DNA from: Roridomyces roridus
Lineage: Eukaryota; Basidiomycota; Agaricomycetes; Agaricales; Mycenaceae
DNA length: 64,000 bases
Direction of reading: 5' to 3'
NCBI GenBank assembly: GCA_029378245.1
Contig: JARKIF010000041.1
Location: 186,001-250,000, forward strand
Positions within the stretch are counted from its first letter, which is position 1; every line of letters starts with the position of its first letter. Positions 31,229 to 42,823 of this stretch are shown here, piece after piece. The notes beneath the pieces were generated by a model, which was not told the DNA's origin, did not search any database, and was given only the letters and a program-made list of their open reading frames with translations. Position numbers and translations under genes: made by a program.

Positions 31229-33590
31229 GAAAATGCGTGGCCGTAAACCTTACGCAAACCTAGGAGAGCCGCACCCTTGACGAAAAAACTTAAAAGCCGA
31301 CGGGCGTGCGGCGTAGAAACGAAACGAAAAACGTGGCCTCAGGGCAGAATCAACCCTGGCACGTCTACATATAAGCCGTCTTTCCCGGATCCCGAAGATG
31401 CGGATTTGCTCACCACAGAAATAGACCCACCCCGAGTCTTCTCGTTCATTGACGATCCCGCTATCGCGTGAGTTCTCCGAAATACCCACCAGACTTTCAT
31501 CGGAGCGGCAGAGGGTATGCGATTCTTCCTTAGCGAGAAAGGTGGGGAAGATGGCCTGCCGTCTCCGCTGTCAGCACGGAGCGGCATAGGAGTTAGGAAC
31601 CTGGAATAGGGTCGCGTTATCTGCGACAGTCTCAGCCTCCGGGGCCGCGTGCAATCGCGATTCCGGGCTCGGTTCCCGTGGTGGGACCGCAGTGGCGCGC
31701 ATCGGCATGAAATCTGCCACGACGATTATTATAATACATACCTGAGCACTTCTCTTCCCGAGGAAGCGCACAAACGTCATGGTGGCGGTCCGGCGTGAAG
31801 AGTCTGCCAGAGATCATACCGATACCGTACGCATTCATTCTGAATGGTGAAAAACGCGTGCTGCGAGGCACTCGGAGCGTCTACACTCGACGCAGTGTGA
31901 GTCGATGGATAATGCGGTACGATTCGGAACTCCAAGAAGCTTCAAGTCCGATCCGACCATTACCGACCAGCCTCGACGAATGGCAGATCCCTCGCCCGGT
32001 GGGAGCTCGGCAGAGTGCAAGGATGGGTGGACCAAGCGTCCAGAGATGACCCGGACAGACAATGGCGGCGAAGGTTTGGTGAAGGTGCTTGGCTATGTTG
32101 CGAGATCCGTGTCTCCTCTTGCCGTATGCGTCCCATTCAAACGACGCAGCTGAAAGAAAGACCACCACGCACCATGGGTAGCTCGTCTCCTCCGAGTCCT
32201 GTCCCGTGCCGAGTGCCGTCGCCTCCGACTCCCTGCCTGGTGCCAGCGAGAGATCCCGCCCTCCTCATCCACTGACTATGTAGGACTTCAGACGGCCCGA
32301 AAATTCTCAGCGAAGGATTTAACTGATCGAAGCAGACGTTGTGCGGAAGATTGGCGGAAGAGGAAAAGAGGAATTTGATTCCTGCTACCGTTAGGTACAG
32401 GTTTCTATAGGGCGCCCTAATTTCTGGTTTTTGCGGGCGATCACGTTTTTGTCGTTAGTTTTTGCGTCAGCACTGATGTATCCAGCCAAATTGCTGCCCC
32501 AAGCCGATGATCATGAATGCCGAACTCTCAACGCAATATTGATGACCTTGTCTTCCGGGAGCAGTCGTATCCGACAGGCTTTTCAACATCTGTGCAAATG
32601 TCATGCACAGATGTTGGGTTCTTTGCCGAAAGAGATTCCCAAGAGTGCCACAGTGAGGTAACCCCCTTCCGAACGCCTTGCTCTCTGCTAGTTTCCGTTC
32701 TCAACTGCCACCACATACCACCACCTCCACCTTGGAAGGCTCGGCAATATAACTTGATTCATGTTCCCCAAGATTTTACGCTGCCCTCCTGAGTCCTGAC
32801 AGGCTGAGCCTCCTCCACAGGCCGGCGCGCAACCGGCACCGTGCGGCGGCACGGCAGCCAACGAAGCTCAGTGTGCTGCCCGTGCTCATTTCAAATTTGG
32901 TGAGCTTCTCCTGGGCTGAGGCTCGAGTCGTCAACGACTGGTTAAAAAAGCCAGAAAAGCCAACTTGTACTTTTGCTGATGGAGGTCGATTTCAATTGGG
33001 TTGATAAGTTTTCTCTTTGTAGTGACAAGAGTAACGGGCCACACTGAGTGCCTTGCTCCCATCCTCTGTGACTTTCAACTGGCATTTTTTTTGACTCCAT
33101 TCTCTTTTGGATCCTTCAAGTTGGATGGCAGGAGCGAGGGAGTGCGGCGCGAAGCGGCGCACGGACGAGCGACCACTGCAACATGGTGGATAATAAGATT
33201 GTATGTACTTTATGTTACCCCGCCAAATGCTGTTTTACAACTCCTATGCACTGATTCTAGTCCTGCTTGCAATTGCTTCAGGGATGAATAAGTACTAGAG
33301 TCTAGCCCGGCGTCCACTATTAAATTTAAGTATCAGGTTCAATAGAACTTGTCATGCTCAAGAATTGATTTGACGTTGGCCCCGCTCAAAGGGTAGCAGG
33401 CCGTGCCGCTTGCCGGCCTTACAGCTTTATCGGACTGATGGCGCCGGTTCTTTTGCATTCGAATTTCACTCCGGATCGAATTGAAGGCTGGGATGAAAAG
33501 ACTCGGAAAAGACTCGTAGATACACAGATGAGTAGCAGTATGCAGGATATAGGTATGCGTAGTCCATGGCAATGCACAATGTACATGGGC

Positions 33591-33624
33591 AAATGAATGA
33601 ATGAATGAATGAATGAATGAATGA
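33591..33624. repeat. AATG microsatellite
   Basis: About eight perfect tetranucleotide AATG units. Confidence 0.9.
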
Positions 33625-33952
33625 AAGGATGCAATATGACTCCGGCGACGGAATGGAAACTGTGGAGAGCAATGTGCGGAGATATTATACATAAAGATAG
33701 GCTGCGTCGCAACGGCGTGGTGATACTCGGTCTCGCACACCATAAGAGACGATCAGACGTCGATCCCTCGTGAGAATGCCCGTGGAGAACGATTGAATGA
33801 ATGAAAGAACGGTTGGGCATCTAGCACGAGCTCAGTTAACGAACAGGTTGGGACAAAATGCATCGGAACGTACTCACTGCCGTCCTCCAAGCTTCCGCTC
33901 CGAACCACCGAAATCCAGCATCCGCTCTGTCAAGATGAAGGCTATCATGCTC

Positions 33953-34740
33953 TTAGAATGATATCCATGTGTTGATAGAAAGAACCCCTCTCACCGCAGC
34001 GCTGCGAAGTGAAGAAGATGAAACCGAAGCCGCTGACAACATGGTCGCTTGACGGAGTGCTTGTATGTTAGGTCGTGGTGGTGGTGATGATGCCGACGTG
34101 GATGTCGATGCGGAGCGCTGGAACGACGGCGTCTTGGGGCTCTGTGTTGGGCGCGACGGGCTCTCAGGATAGAACGGCCCATGTCCGTATGTCGATTGCG
34201 TTCCAGGACTTTGAGACACGTTGACGCGAGACTGTGGACTCTCGGGGTAGTACGGCCCACGCCCGTAGGGGTCGAAATGCATGGATTGGGCTGCCGATCC
34301 ACCAGTGCTTCCGAAGGACGTGGCGCTTGCACTCGGGCTGGGCGCTAGCGGAGATGGGACGTCTCTCCCAGCCGGAAGGCGTATGGGCGCAGGGGTGGCG
34401 AGGTACCTGTACGATTTCGACCCCACCGTATCCTTGACCTCCTCCACGGTGTTGAGGGGCATGAATTTCGCTCCTGAGGACCCCTTTTTCGAACGTCGCC
34501 GAGACATCCACCGATCTATGCCATACACTGCGACAGCCACGAGGGAGAGGACAATGAGGATGGCTACTGTCGTCAGCATGGGGTGAAAGAGCTGCCAGCA
34601 TATAACGGCACACCTCCGATAATGATGCCCGTTATCGCAACCTTGGAGTCAGAGCCATGGACATCCACCTCTCCGTTTGGATCCTGGGCCGACACGAGCG
34701 AGAAAGACCAGAGGGCGAGGGCGGGAAGAAAGAGCAGCAT
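33953..34740 (-). CDS. Single-pass membrane protein with Pro/Ser-rich tail
   Basis: Exon 1 (34740-34614) encodes a signal peptide MLLFLPALALWSFSLVSAQD and a short acidic ectodomain, NGEVDVHGSDS. A 47-nt intron (34567-34613) falls within the membrane helix, VAITGIIIGVAILIVLSLVA. After the helix come basic residues (DRWMSRRRSKKG), which fits a cytosolic tail by the positive-inside rule. The tail contains two copies of a YGRGPYYPESP / YGHGPFYPESP unit and Ser/Pro runs (STSTSASSPPPRP). The layout resembles fungal cell-surface sensor or SKG6-like membrane proteins, without a recognisable catalytic domain. About 246 residues. Confidence 0.65.
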
Positions 34741-35540
34741 GAGAGTGGTTGCTGGGTAAACGATTCTTCCTTTGTGGGCAAGCGCCGCGCCTATATATGA
34801 TGCACGGATCTCTGCGGCACCAGTGCCAAGTATACTCCCATTGCAAATTTGTTGCTCGAACAGGCTTGGTTCAGATTTGTTGTCAAGACAAGGGTCTATC
34901 TTTCGATCCAGTAAAGAATTGCTGTCGATACAAGCATTCCAAAGGCAAGTACAGGGAGAAGACACTTTTTCGTGGATGACAGGAACAACCAAGATCAGAC
35001 ACATGGCCACCAGGCGTGGAAACTCTTTTGATCTCCCTCCGACGCTGCCGTAATAGGAACAAAGGCGGCGATTAAAGCGTATTTAGTAGTTACTGAGTTG
35101 GGATGATCCTCTCGCAATCTACCTGAAAAGAGTCGTGGCGTATACGGGAGGACGCATGACGCAGCACAGTGCGCGATCGAGCGCCCACAACGGCGGTTTC
35201 GGGCCAAGGCAGCGCTCATTCACTTAGCGCCCCGGATCGCCGATCAATGGGCGCGTCGGAGCAACGTCGGAGCGCAATGGCGGTGCGAGCCTAGTAGAAA
35301 ACCCAAGGACCAGGACGCCGTCAGCCCCTGCCAAGCCGATTAAGCGCTGTTAGAGAAAAAGGTTGGAAAAGGCAAGAAAAAGGCTCCCCGAAGATTTGGA
35401 AACCCTTGAAGGAGGAGAGCGGAGAAGTTGGAAAATTCAAATTCATGCTGAATTGTCGATATAACCGGGCAGCAGATCGGTGAATCAATTCCGGGTGAGG
35501 TGCCGTGATACTAATCGCCACGTCTCTCGTTCTGCACCAC
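34741..35540. other. Intergenic region, nothing recognised
   Basis: Contains the promoter of the membrane protein gene. Short frames show no family resemblance. Confidence 0.35.
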
Positions 35541-36110
35541 CATGTCCGTCCCAGGGGAGCTCGTCGACCTGAATGTAGACAACGTCGAGGGCGACAATTC
35601 CAGTCTTGTATCATGCTGCCTCGCCGCACGCACCTTCGTGTAGCCCACGCAGATCCAGCTCTACAAGAAAATTGAACTCCTCCCTCCGAATGCGAAAAAT
35701 TCTACAAAAGCATAAAATTGGCCCCTCATCTTGCAGCTTCTGGTTCTTGCTACGCTCGTCCAGGAGTTGCACACTGTCCCGGTCGTCGCGCAGTCGAGAG
35801 AGGACTGGGATACACGTATGGTTGCTTCCTGGATCCCCGATTCTCAGAAAACTTGGTCCCTCTGTTTGATACTCCCTCTCCTGAATCTAAAATTCATCTG
35901 CCTCGTTGAGGGTTGCCCCAGCGCATGGGTCTGGACTGGGATAGCATTGATTCCTCCCTTCGCTCCGTGCTGGCTGCCGTCTTTGCTTCACAGTCGGCTC
36001 AGGTTTGCTGACTAGATTGGAGATCAGACCGTTTTACCTCTCATCCGTGTTCATATTTAGCAGTTTGCTGGCCATGGGTGTCTTCACAGAGGCCTAGCCT
36101 TCTCGCTCAT
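35541..36110 (+). pseudogene. F-box/LRR protein relic
   Basis: It starts MSVPGELVDLNVDNVEGDNS followed by SLVSCCLAARTFV, an F-box-like opening, but a stop follows at once. Later pieces in shifting frames read QLYKKIELLPPNAKNSTKA, VPLFDTPSPESKIHLPR, LDWDSIDSSLRSVLAAVF and LDWRSDRF, like the LRR part of basidiomycete F-box proteins. Several stops and shifts make this a pseudogene. Confidence 0.5.
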
Positions 36111-36279
36111 CGGCTCCGGTACTCGGAGTCCGACCCTTTCGCCTCGTCTGTGCTACTTACCTCGTCCGTGCATGGCGGCACAGCTGGTAAATGGCACGTC
36201 CGAACGCACCAATCCTGGACCGCTCTATGTCCACAGGCCTAGTATAAAGACGTTGCTTTGCCTCTGTGACCGACTGCAG

Positions 36280-38150
36280 ATGTCTTCTTCCGCCTTTGCG
36301 ACACTTCCAGTCTCCAGTCTCCCACAGTCCCAGTCTGGCTCGTGGTTTCAGCGGGCTTGGTTAGCGCACGGTCTGTTCTCCCCCGTAGTCGCTCTCCCAC
36401 GTCATTCATTTTTCGTCAGCTCGAAGCACTGTCTTGTTCGCCCTCAAGAGGGGATAACTACCGGGATTCTCGAATTGACGGACCCATCGGCCGTGGTGCA
36501 TAAATTTGGCGTTCAAGACAAGGACGTCACTTGCGAAACACGTCGGGCGGTGTTACAAATCCATAACGATGGCTTTTGGGTTCGCCTGTACATCACTTAC
36601 GATGTTGGCTGTGAGTAAATTCAAGTGAACATCGCTCCTTCCACTGATTCTATTCCACTCAAGTCAGCGAGGCGTACATGGCTGGAGAATGTGACTCGCC
36701 CGATATGAAGCAAGTCCTTAACGTCTGTACCCATACTTCATGCTGCCGCGATGACTGACCTACTGAATCCCGATAGCTTTTCGTCGACAATTACACAAGC
36801 ATGGGGGCAATTTCCACTATTATCGATAAATTCTATCAAGCCTTCAACGTCGTGTATCAGCATTTCAGTCACTCTCGCGTCAAGTCTATCGCGAACGTGA
36901 GTTGGTTAAGCTCTCGCACTCGGACTGTCCGGACCGATGTTGAATTCAGATCGCCATCTACGACACGTCAAATACCCTATACCAGGTGCCTCTGTTCACT
37001 TTCCATTCGAATAATCTCCATTCCTCAACTGTGCCAGGCTTTCTTGAGCACAGAAATGCAATATTCGTGCCCCATCTGGTCGGAAGCCGAAGATGGCGTC
37101 AATGGGGACCTCCACGGCAAACGACGAGCGGGAGACCTAGAAGCCGCCCAAGCAAACAGAATCAACTACACTCTCAGGAAGGCCCGAGTGCATCCGGCAT
37201 GTCGTTTGTTGGATATAGGCGGCGGTTGGGGAAGCGTCGCTATCGCTGTAAGTTATCGTTCTCTTCCAAGGGCAACGAGTATTTGACCCCCTTTTGGTTC
37301 TAGGCGGCGAAACTCGGCTGCACAGTCGATTCTCTAACCCTCTCCATCGAACAAAAAGAGTTGGCGGAGAAGCGGATCAAAGAAGCCGGGTTCTCGGAGC
37401 AGCAGATCCGCGTTCACTTAATGGACTACCGGGACATGCCGGATGAATTCAAAGGGGCTTTTGACGCGTGTGTTTCGCTCGAGATGCTCGAGGCCGTGGG
37501 ACAAGAGTACTGGTCGACGTACACAAATAAGATTGATTGGGCGCTCAAGGACAAGAATGCCGCTGTTGTGGTTACCGCGGCGAGTTACCCAGAAAATACC
37601 TATACACTTTATCAGTGAGTTGCTCAAAGTGTATCTTCGGTTGGCTTTTGACAGAGGTTTTTTTGTAGGGGAACGGATTTCATCCGAAAGTTCCACTGGC
37701 CACATGCGATTCTGCCCAGTGCCTTGTCGCTTGCTCACGATTTCTGTACCGCGCCAAAGGGTCGGTTCTGCATCGACAGTATCGAGGATTTTGGGACTCG
37801 TACGTTGGCCATCACGTGGTCCCTTAATTGAACGTTGAAATTCAAGTCTTGCAGACTACCCGCGCTGTCTCCGGGAATGGGACCGCCGTCTCGAAGAGAA
37901 CTGGACCCCATTCCTCATTGACACGGTCATCCTGAGGTACCCAGAGCTCAAAGACCCATACAAATTGGAGATGTTCCGCCGCAAATGGCACTATATGTTC
38001 ATGTACCTGGAGGTTGCATATTCGAGGGTTTGGTTGAGCTGCTATTGTTGGACTTTTGTCAGACCGGTATGTGGACCGACTGAGTGCATACAATTCGAGT
38101 ACGCATTTCAACCTTGTGGATAGGAATATTCGGCCAGCCTCCGCGCCTGA
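36280..38150 (+). CDS. Cyclopropane-fatty-acyl-phospholipid synthase-like methyltransferase
   Basis: An SAM-dependent enzyme that adds a methylene or methyl group to unsaturated lipid acyl chains. Exons: 36280-36610, 36664-36722, 36777-36896, 36950-36985, 37038-37246, 37304-37614, 37669-37799, 37855-38066, 38124-38150; all GT-AG and in frame. Key pieces: GITTGILELTDPSAVVHKFG (N-domain), FSEAYMAGECDSPDMKQVLN, the SAM-binding loop RLLDIGGGWGSVAIAAAKLG, LTLSIEQKELAEKRI, ACVSLEMLEAVGQEYW, DFIRKFHWPHAILPSALSLA and the C-terminal CYCWTFVRPEYSASL. These match the order in fungal and bacterial CFA synthases. An upstream Met at 36172 is in frame. I prefer 36280 because sequence before it has no family resemblance. 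Confidence 0.85.
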
Positions 38151-38488
38151 ACTCGGCGTAATTACCCAAGGTATTTATCGCTGCTGGCGGATCCATCAAC
38201 CTGTACTAGTGAGGAGAGAAAAGAACACGAGGAGATTGGAGGAAGATATAACATCTGAATCGCGTACTCCCGGGCCAGCGTAGCTCCGAGCCTCAGCAGA
38301 ACTTTCTGTCTGTCAGGCCTCGGTACTTGGTCTCAGGGACATTTATTCGGTGTAACACGACGGGCTCTCTACATACTTGTATCATCAGATGATTCAGAGT
38401 CTGTCTACGAGAGACTGGACGGGCTCAGTTATTTGTGCAATCTCTTGTAAGTATCCCACTGCAGCACTTTGAGCACCCCTAATCAACG

Positions 38489-40066
38489 TCAACCCCCCCG
38501 TTCCCGTCCCAGCACCGCAGAAACCTGCACCTCAACGCCCGGCAAAGCCCTCATCGCCGGCTCCCTAAACTCCTCATACGTAGCCCTGAACTGCGGCGGT
38601 GCCCTCCCGTCCTCGAGATGGAGCCAAAATCTCGCCTTCTGGAGCGCGGGCAACAAAGCGAGCCAAGGGAGGGAAGCGTGCGCCATGTCCTGCGACCAAC
38701 ATGTGATGGTGACGATTTGGACAGAGTTCAGCGCACGGGTAGTGGCTGTGGAATCGGTGGAGTGCTGGAAGAACTGGTCCGCTGATATATCGGGCGAGGG
38801 AGGGTTTTTGATCTTGAGAGAGAGGTGCGTCGGGAGCTTCCTATCGGCAGGACGCAGCTCCCCGATGATACGCAACACCATACTCAGCGTGCTGAGATTT
38901 TCATTCACACTCGGGTAGAGTATGAACTCGAATATGTGGAGGTTCGGCGAACGCCCCAGCGCGTTCAACGCGCGGGTGATATTAGGAATCCCATGCGCGA
39001 TGAGTTCGTGCAGGCCTGGATGCTCCATGGTTGGCGGGCTTTCTATGAGCGGCCCACTAGACTCGCTGCGCCCCCTGCTCTCGTGTCGGAAACTTCGGAG
39101 CGTGGGGTGCCGGATGAGAAAGGAGCTTAGCGCCTCGGGGATGAGGCCATCGGGAACGCTCAGCTGGTGCAGGGCGGGCAAGTCCAGGAGCGGGAGGAGG
39201 GCAGAGAGGAGGGATGTGTAGATGGGGGTGGAATTGAGATACAGCGTGTCGATTGTGCTGCTGTCAAACACCATGAGGGTGTGGCCAGGAAGGGAGTTTA
39301 CTGTGACTGAGAAGATGTGGAAGAGCTGGAGATGGCCTGGATACGTGCCATTTGTACGTGGAAGAGTTGTCGCTTCGTCCTCCACGATCCTTCGTTTCCG
39401 CAAGACCAGCCTTTGGAGGATATTCCTGGCGCGCAGAACGGGTCTCGTCTGTCTCGTCTGCCCTCCCAGCTTCCACTCGCCAACATCTCCCGCGCAGCCT
39501 ACGTATACCGTGTTTCCAGCAAAGACCACAACCTCGCCAGGGCTTCTATCAGCCATGGCCGCCAACACCCGATAAAGTTCGCGCAGCATCCTCCAATCGG
39601 ACCGTACCCAGGTATCGAGCTCATACGTCTTGAGTAGATCATGTCGAAATGTAAGATCTACTCGGAGGAGAGCGGGAGATTTACGGATGACGTCCCGCAT
39701 AGTAGACAGACTGCGCTGGACGCCAACACACGCGAAGCTACACGCAATGCGCTCCATTGGTAGCGTGGGGATGCATGAGAGCCTGACGACGGGGAGCATG
39801 CCGGAGTATAGTTCGAGTGAGAGGGAGCGTGAGAGGCTGGCGATGTTGTTCTGTGCGAGGTACAAGTCAACGCAGAGAACGTTGAATGCGCGGCAGACTC
39901 TGGCTGTGCGGAGGAGGCTTTGATGATCGGGTAGATGAGAGAATATGGCGTTCCAGATCTCCACGGGATGCAGGTCCTGGGCCAGAGAAGGAGTCTTCGT
40001 GGGCGGCGGACGAAGTCTCCGCGCGCTGAGGAAGATTTTCAAGATTGACATGAGGGGAAAGACCAA
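38489..40066 (-). CDS. F-box protein (cluster member 1)
   Basis: An intronless 525-residue frame. An N-terminal basic stretch is followed by the F-box HPVEIWNAIFSHLPDHQSLL with RTARVCRAFNVLC, the Skp1-binding module of SCF ubiquitin ligases. The rest is leucine-rich irregular repeats (LPALHQLSVPDGLIPEALSS, FLIRHPTLRSFRHESRG, HPGLHELIAHGIPNITRALN, ITCWSQDMAHASLPWLALLP) that would form the substrate-binding part. It shares landmark order with the two F-box genes at 40299-41975 and 44094-45725 (RHPxLRxF, HPGLxEL, ITCW, LPWLALLPAL) but is more diverged. A second Met at codon 6 could also serve. Confidence 0.8.
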   Translation of the reverse strand: MVFPLMSILKIFLSARRLRPPPTKTPSLAQDLHPVEIWNAIFSHLPDHQSLLRTARVCRAFNVLCVDLYLAQNNIASLSRSLSLELYSGMLPVVRLSCIPTLPMERIACSFACVGVQRSLSTMRDVIRKSPALLRVDLTFRHDLLKTYELDTWVRSDWRMLRELYRVLAAMADRSPGEVVVFAGNTVYVGCAGDVGEWKLGGQTRQTRPVLRARNILQRLVLRKRRIVEDEATTLPRTNGTYPGHLQLFHIFSVTVNSLPGHTLMVFDSSTIDTLYLNSTPIYTSLLSALLPLLDLPALHQLSVPDGLIPEALSSFLIRHPTLRSFRHESRGRSESSGPLIESPPTMEHPGLHELIAHGIPNITRALNALGRSPNLHIFEFILYPSVNENLSTLSMVLRIIGELRPADRKLPTHLSLKIKNPPSPDISADQFFQHSTDSTATTRALNSVQIVTITCWSQDMAHASLPWLALLPALQKARFWLHLEDGRAPPQFRATYEEFREPAMRALPGVEVQVSAVLGRERGG

Positions 40067-40298
40067 GTTTTTACACCACTGACAGGTTATTTAAGTATCG
40101 CACCGTGGAGGCTGTGCGTGTCGCTTGGCACGAACGTCAGAGAGACAGCAGTACTTACTTATGCCTTGGCATGCAAGAGATAGGTGGGCATAATAATTGT
40201 TGGCTAAATCAAAATCGGAAACAGGGAGACCTGAGAGCAACGATCGATGGTGGTGGTTCAGGTGGAAGCGGGGCAAATCACCACCAAACAAAGTCACA

Positions 40299-41975
40299 TC
40301 AAGTTGATATGATCTCGGCTTCTGATCCGAGTGGAAGACTCCCAAACATGAGTCGACAGTACGACAACCGCCGACGATTCATGAGGCTCCACTTGAACTC
40401 GACGCCATGGAGAGCACCCACCGCTGTCCGCCGGAATTCCTCACACGCATCCCGCCAAGCCAGCCCATCATCCTTCCCTTGCGGCCAACCCTCCAAATAC
40501 AGATCAAACTCAACCAGGCGTAGGGCAGGCAACAGCGCAAGCCATTTCAATGCCGCTCGCGCCATATCACCCGCCGAACATCTAATCGTCACCCGATCAA
40601 TGCAATGCAAGGCGCGCGTGCTGGCCGAGACCTCATCGTCCACCAAAAGGCAGTGTTCTGCAGAAAGGCCTGAACCGCGTCCACGATGGCCACCCAACGA
40701 GTGCGACATATCATCGTCTTTGATTTCGAGCGTGAAGCTAACCGGGGCAGGCAACTGTGCGATGATACCCAGTGTGGGAATGAGGTCACGAAGACATTCA
40801 GCTGCGCTGGGGTAGATCGCGAACCTCAGCACAGAGAGTGAGGGAGATGAACCCAACACTGTCATCGCGCGCTCGATGTTGGAGATTCCCCACGCAGTGA
40901 TTTCTCGGAGGCCTGGATGCGCGATCGGTTGGCAATGGATCGTCCCTGGGGCAGGTGACGCGGTGTTGTTATCCTCCAACATGTATGCAAAGCTCCGGAG
41001 CGCTGGATGACGGAGGAGAAAGGCGGCCCAATCATGCGATACTATTCCATCGGGAATGATGAGCGTTACCAACGCAGGAAATTCCAGCGTCCGCAACGAA
41101 GCGAAGAGCAACGACGAGGAGATGGGGCTGTGTCTGAGATCAAGAATCTCGATGGCATCGTCATTGAAGACGAACAGAGTAAACTGTGGGTCCAACGACG
41201 AATGCATCGAGACCGACTCGGTGTCATACACATGGTCCCAAGGCAGTGTGGTTGAGCGCCGAGGCACCATGCATGGCAAACGCGGTGACGGCTCCAGTCG
41301 AGTATTTCGTCGGAATAAACGCCTCGGTAACAACGGCAGTTTGGGTGGGAGGGGCTTCGAATGCCAGTTCCAACCAGCGACATCGACGGCGTGTCCCTCG
41401 TACAAGTAGCTTCGCGCAATAACGACGACCTTGCCCGCCGGAGCTTTGAGAGCCATGGCAGACAGTGCGCCGCAGAACTTGTGCATGATTCTCCACCGCG
41501 ACCGTAACGGTTGGGGCACCGAGGTATCGCGTTCGTGCAGACAACAGAGTATCACGTTGAATTTGAGGTCGACTCGACGAAGGGTACCCGATCTGCCGAT
41601 GATTGTGGCAAGTGCTTCCAGCCCGCGCTGGATGCCAAGATCGGTGTCAAAATGACAGAAAAGGCGCTCTGCCCCGAGTGTTGTGCATGAAAGCTGTAGC
41701 GCAGGCAGTGCAGCTGACTTGACTTGCAGCGAAGCCTGCGATTCAGCCACGGAAGGGAGTTTGTGACGCGCGACATGAACGCGTATGCAGAGGATGTTGA
41801 AGGGCTTGGACACCCTCGCAGCACGCAGGAGATCTTCGTCTGTGAGAAGTGAGAAGATTTCGTCCCAGAGTTCGATCGGTAGTAAATCCTGGCCAGCGCG
41901 AGGGGCTGTAGATACCCGCCGTCGGGAGACGGAAGGAGTGAAGCAGCCAGTGAAGAACTTTTTGAAGGAACGCAT
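40299..41975 (-). CDS. F-box protein (cluster member 2)
   Basis: Intronless. The open frame extends to a Met at 42194, but I choose the Met at 41975 (MRSFKKFFTGCFTPSVSRRR). It aligns with the start of the paralog at 45725 and avoids a low-complexity lead. F-box: LLPIELWDEIFSLLTDEDLL, RAARVSKPFNILCI. LRR-like body: KSAALPALQLSCTTLGAERL, CHFDTDLGIQRGLEALATII, LLRHPALRSFAYMLEDN, HPGLREITAWGISNIERAMT, ALKWLALLPALRLVEFDLYL. 558 residues from that start. Closest relative in the window is 44094-45725, which keeps long near-identical blocks, so the two arose by a recent local duplication. Confidence 0.8.
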   Translation of the reverse strand: MRSFKKFFTGCFTPSVSRRRVSTAPRAGQDLLPIELWDEIFSLLTDEDLLRAARVSKPFNILCIRVHVARHKLPSVAESQASLQVKSAALPALQLSCTTLGAERLFCHFDTDLGIQRGLEALATIIGRSGTLRRVDLKFNVILCCLHERDTSVPQPLRSRWRIMHKFCGALSAMALKAPAGKVVVIARSYLYEGHAVDVAGWNWHSKPLPPKLPLLPRRLFRRNTRLEPSPRLPCMVPRRSTTLPWDHVYDTESVSMHSSLDPQFTLFVFNDDAIEILDLRHSPISSSLLFASLRTLEFPALVTLIIPDGIVSHDWAAFLLRHPALRSFAYMLEDNNTASPAPGTIHCQPIAHPGLREITAWGISNIERAMTVLGSSPSLSVLRFAIYPSAAECLRDLIPTLGIIAQLPAPVSFTLEIKDDDMSHSLGGHRGRGSGLSAEHCLLVDDEVSASTRALHCIDRVTIRCSAGDMARAALKWLALLPALRLVEFDLYLEGWPQGKDDGLAWRDACEEFRRTAVGALHGVEFKWSLMNRRRLSYCRLMFGSLPLGSEAEIIST

Positions 41976-42383
41976 GGCTGGGCGCGAGGATGGTGGTCCA
42001 GGTGAGAGAGGTGAGGTTATCGTGAGACTCCCACGGACAGCTCGACTGACCGCTACAGCTGATTGAATTGTCGCCACTTCGCGAATCAGATTGCTCTTTC
42101 TGGAAGATGGAATTCTGCACAAACTTTTGATATGAAAGCTAGCCAAAATGATAGAGGGAGTGGGTATCGTTGCGATCTTGAGCGAGAGGGCCATGTGCTG
42201 GCAGGAAAGGAGAAAAAAGAAGCCCGCTTTCGGAGCTCTCAGGAAGTAGCCAAGGCGTGAAAGCCGCCGCGCGAAGATGCTGCTTCGGTGCGGCCGGTCG
42301 AGATGTGAGCTGCTGCTCTCCTAGCGCGCGTTGCGGAGCACCTGGTCCAGACGTGCCTCGTCGTCGCGGTGGCCATAGTGTTA

Positions 42384-42638
42384 CAGCGGTTTTCAAAACA
42401 GTATACGGGTTTGGAGCCTCGCTCCACGTACATTTTTGCTGACCTTTGTTTGACGGAGAGTCGAGCTTCCGCTCCACTCCACTCCACAAATAAATTCAAG
42501 AGCTATGCCGTGGCTGGACGGCATTTCCCTTTCCGGGCAGGCGAGTGGAGTCGAAGCAGACTCACTGGCATACAGAGGTCAACACAAACGAAGGTGGAGC
42601 ACTGGATCAAAACCCGTATACTGTTTTGAAAACCGCTG
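42384..42638. mobile_element. TA-flanked MITE, 255 bp
   Basis: It starts CAGCGGTTTTCAAAACAGTA and continues TACGGGTTTGG. It ends with the complement of that 29-base inverted repeat, AAACCCGTATACTGTTTTGA then AAACCGCTG. TA dinucleotides flank both ends (42382-42383 and 42639-42640), as in the Tc1/mariner superfamily. It lies in the divergent promoter between cluster member 2 and the F-box/LRR gene at 42824. No coding capacity. Confidence 0.85.
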
Positions 42639-42823
42639 TACGAATCAGCCTGAAGCGATGAAGTTGTTTGGCGTTAATTTGTTTGCGGTGCTGATGCTGA
42701 TACATCAATCCTTCCTCTTCCACCAACCACGACGTCGCGTCAGGCCAGTGGGTGACCAGTCCATCTTCTCTCGGTAAAAGCGGCTCTTCCTTGCTCATAG
42801 ATTGTTAGTTAACGAGTTCCAAG

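Larger units (their letters stand above)
30153..33952. other. Gene-poor region of 3.8 kb
   Basis: It holds the 617-bp TIR element (30612-31228) and an AATG microsatellite. I read 31250-33300 on both strands and found only short frames without recognisable motifs, so no gene is claimed there. Confidence 0.4.

Noticed and set aside
31250..32200. Several 60-95 codon frames on both strands
   Set aside because: No continuity across plausible introns, no hydrophobic or domain pattern, and overlapping frames are equally long on both strands.
33591..33624. AATG repeat as a CRISPR-like or regulatory array
   Set aside because: A simple microsatellite; spacers are absent.
41975..42194. N-terminal extension of F-box cluster member 2
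   Set aside because: The 73 extra residues are not matched in the paralog at 45725, whose start aligns with the internal Met at 41975.
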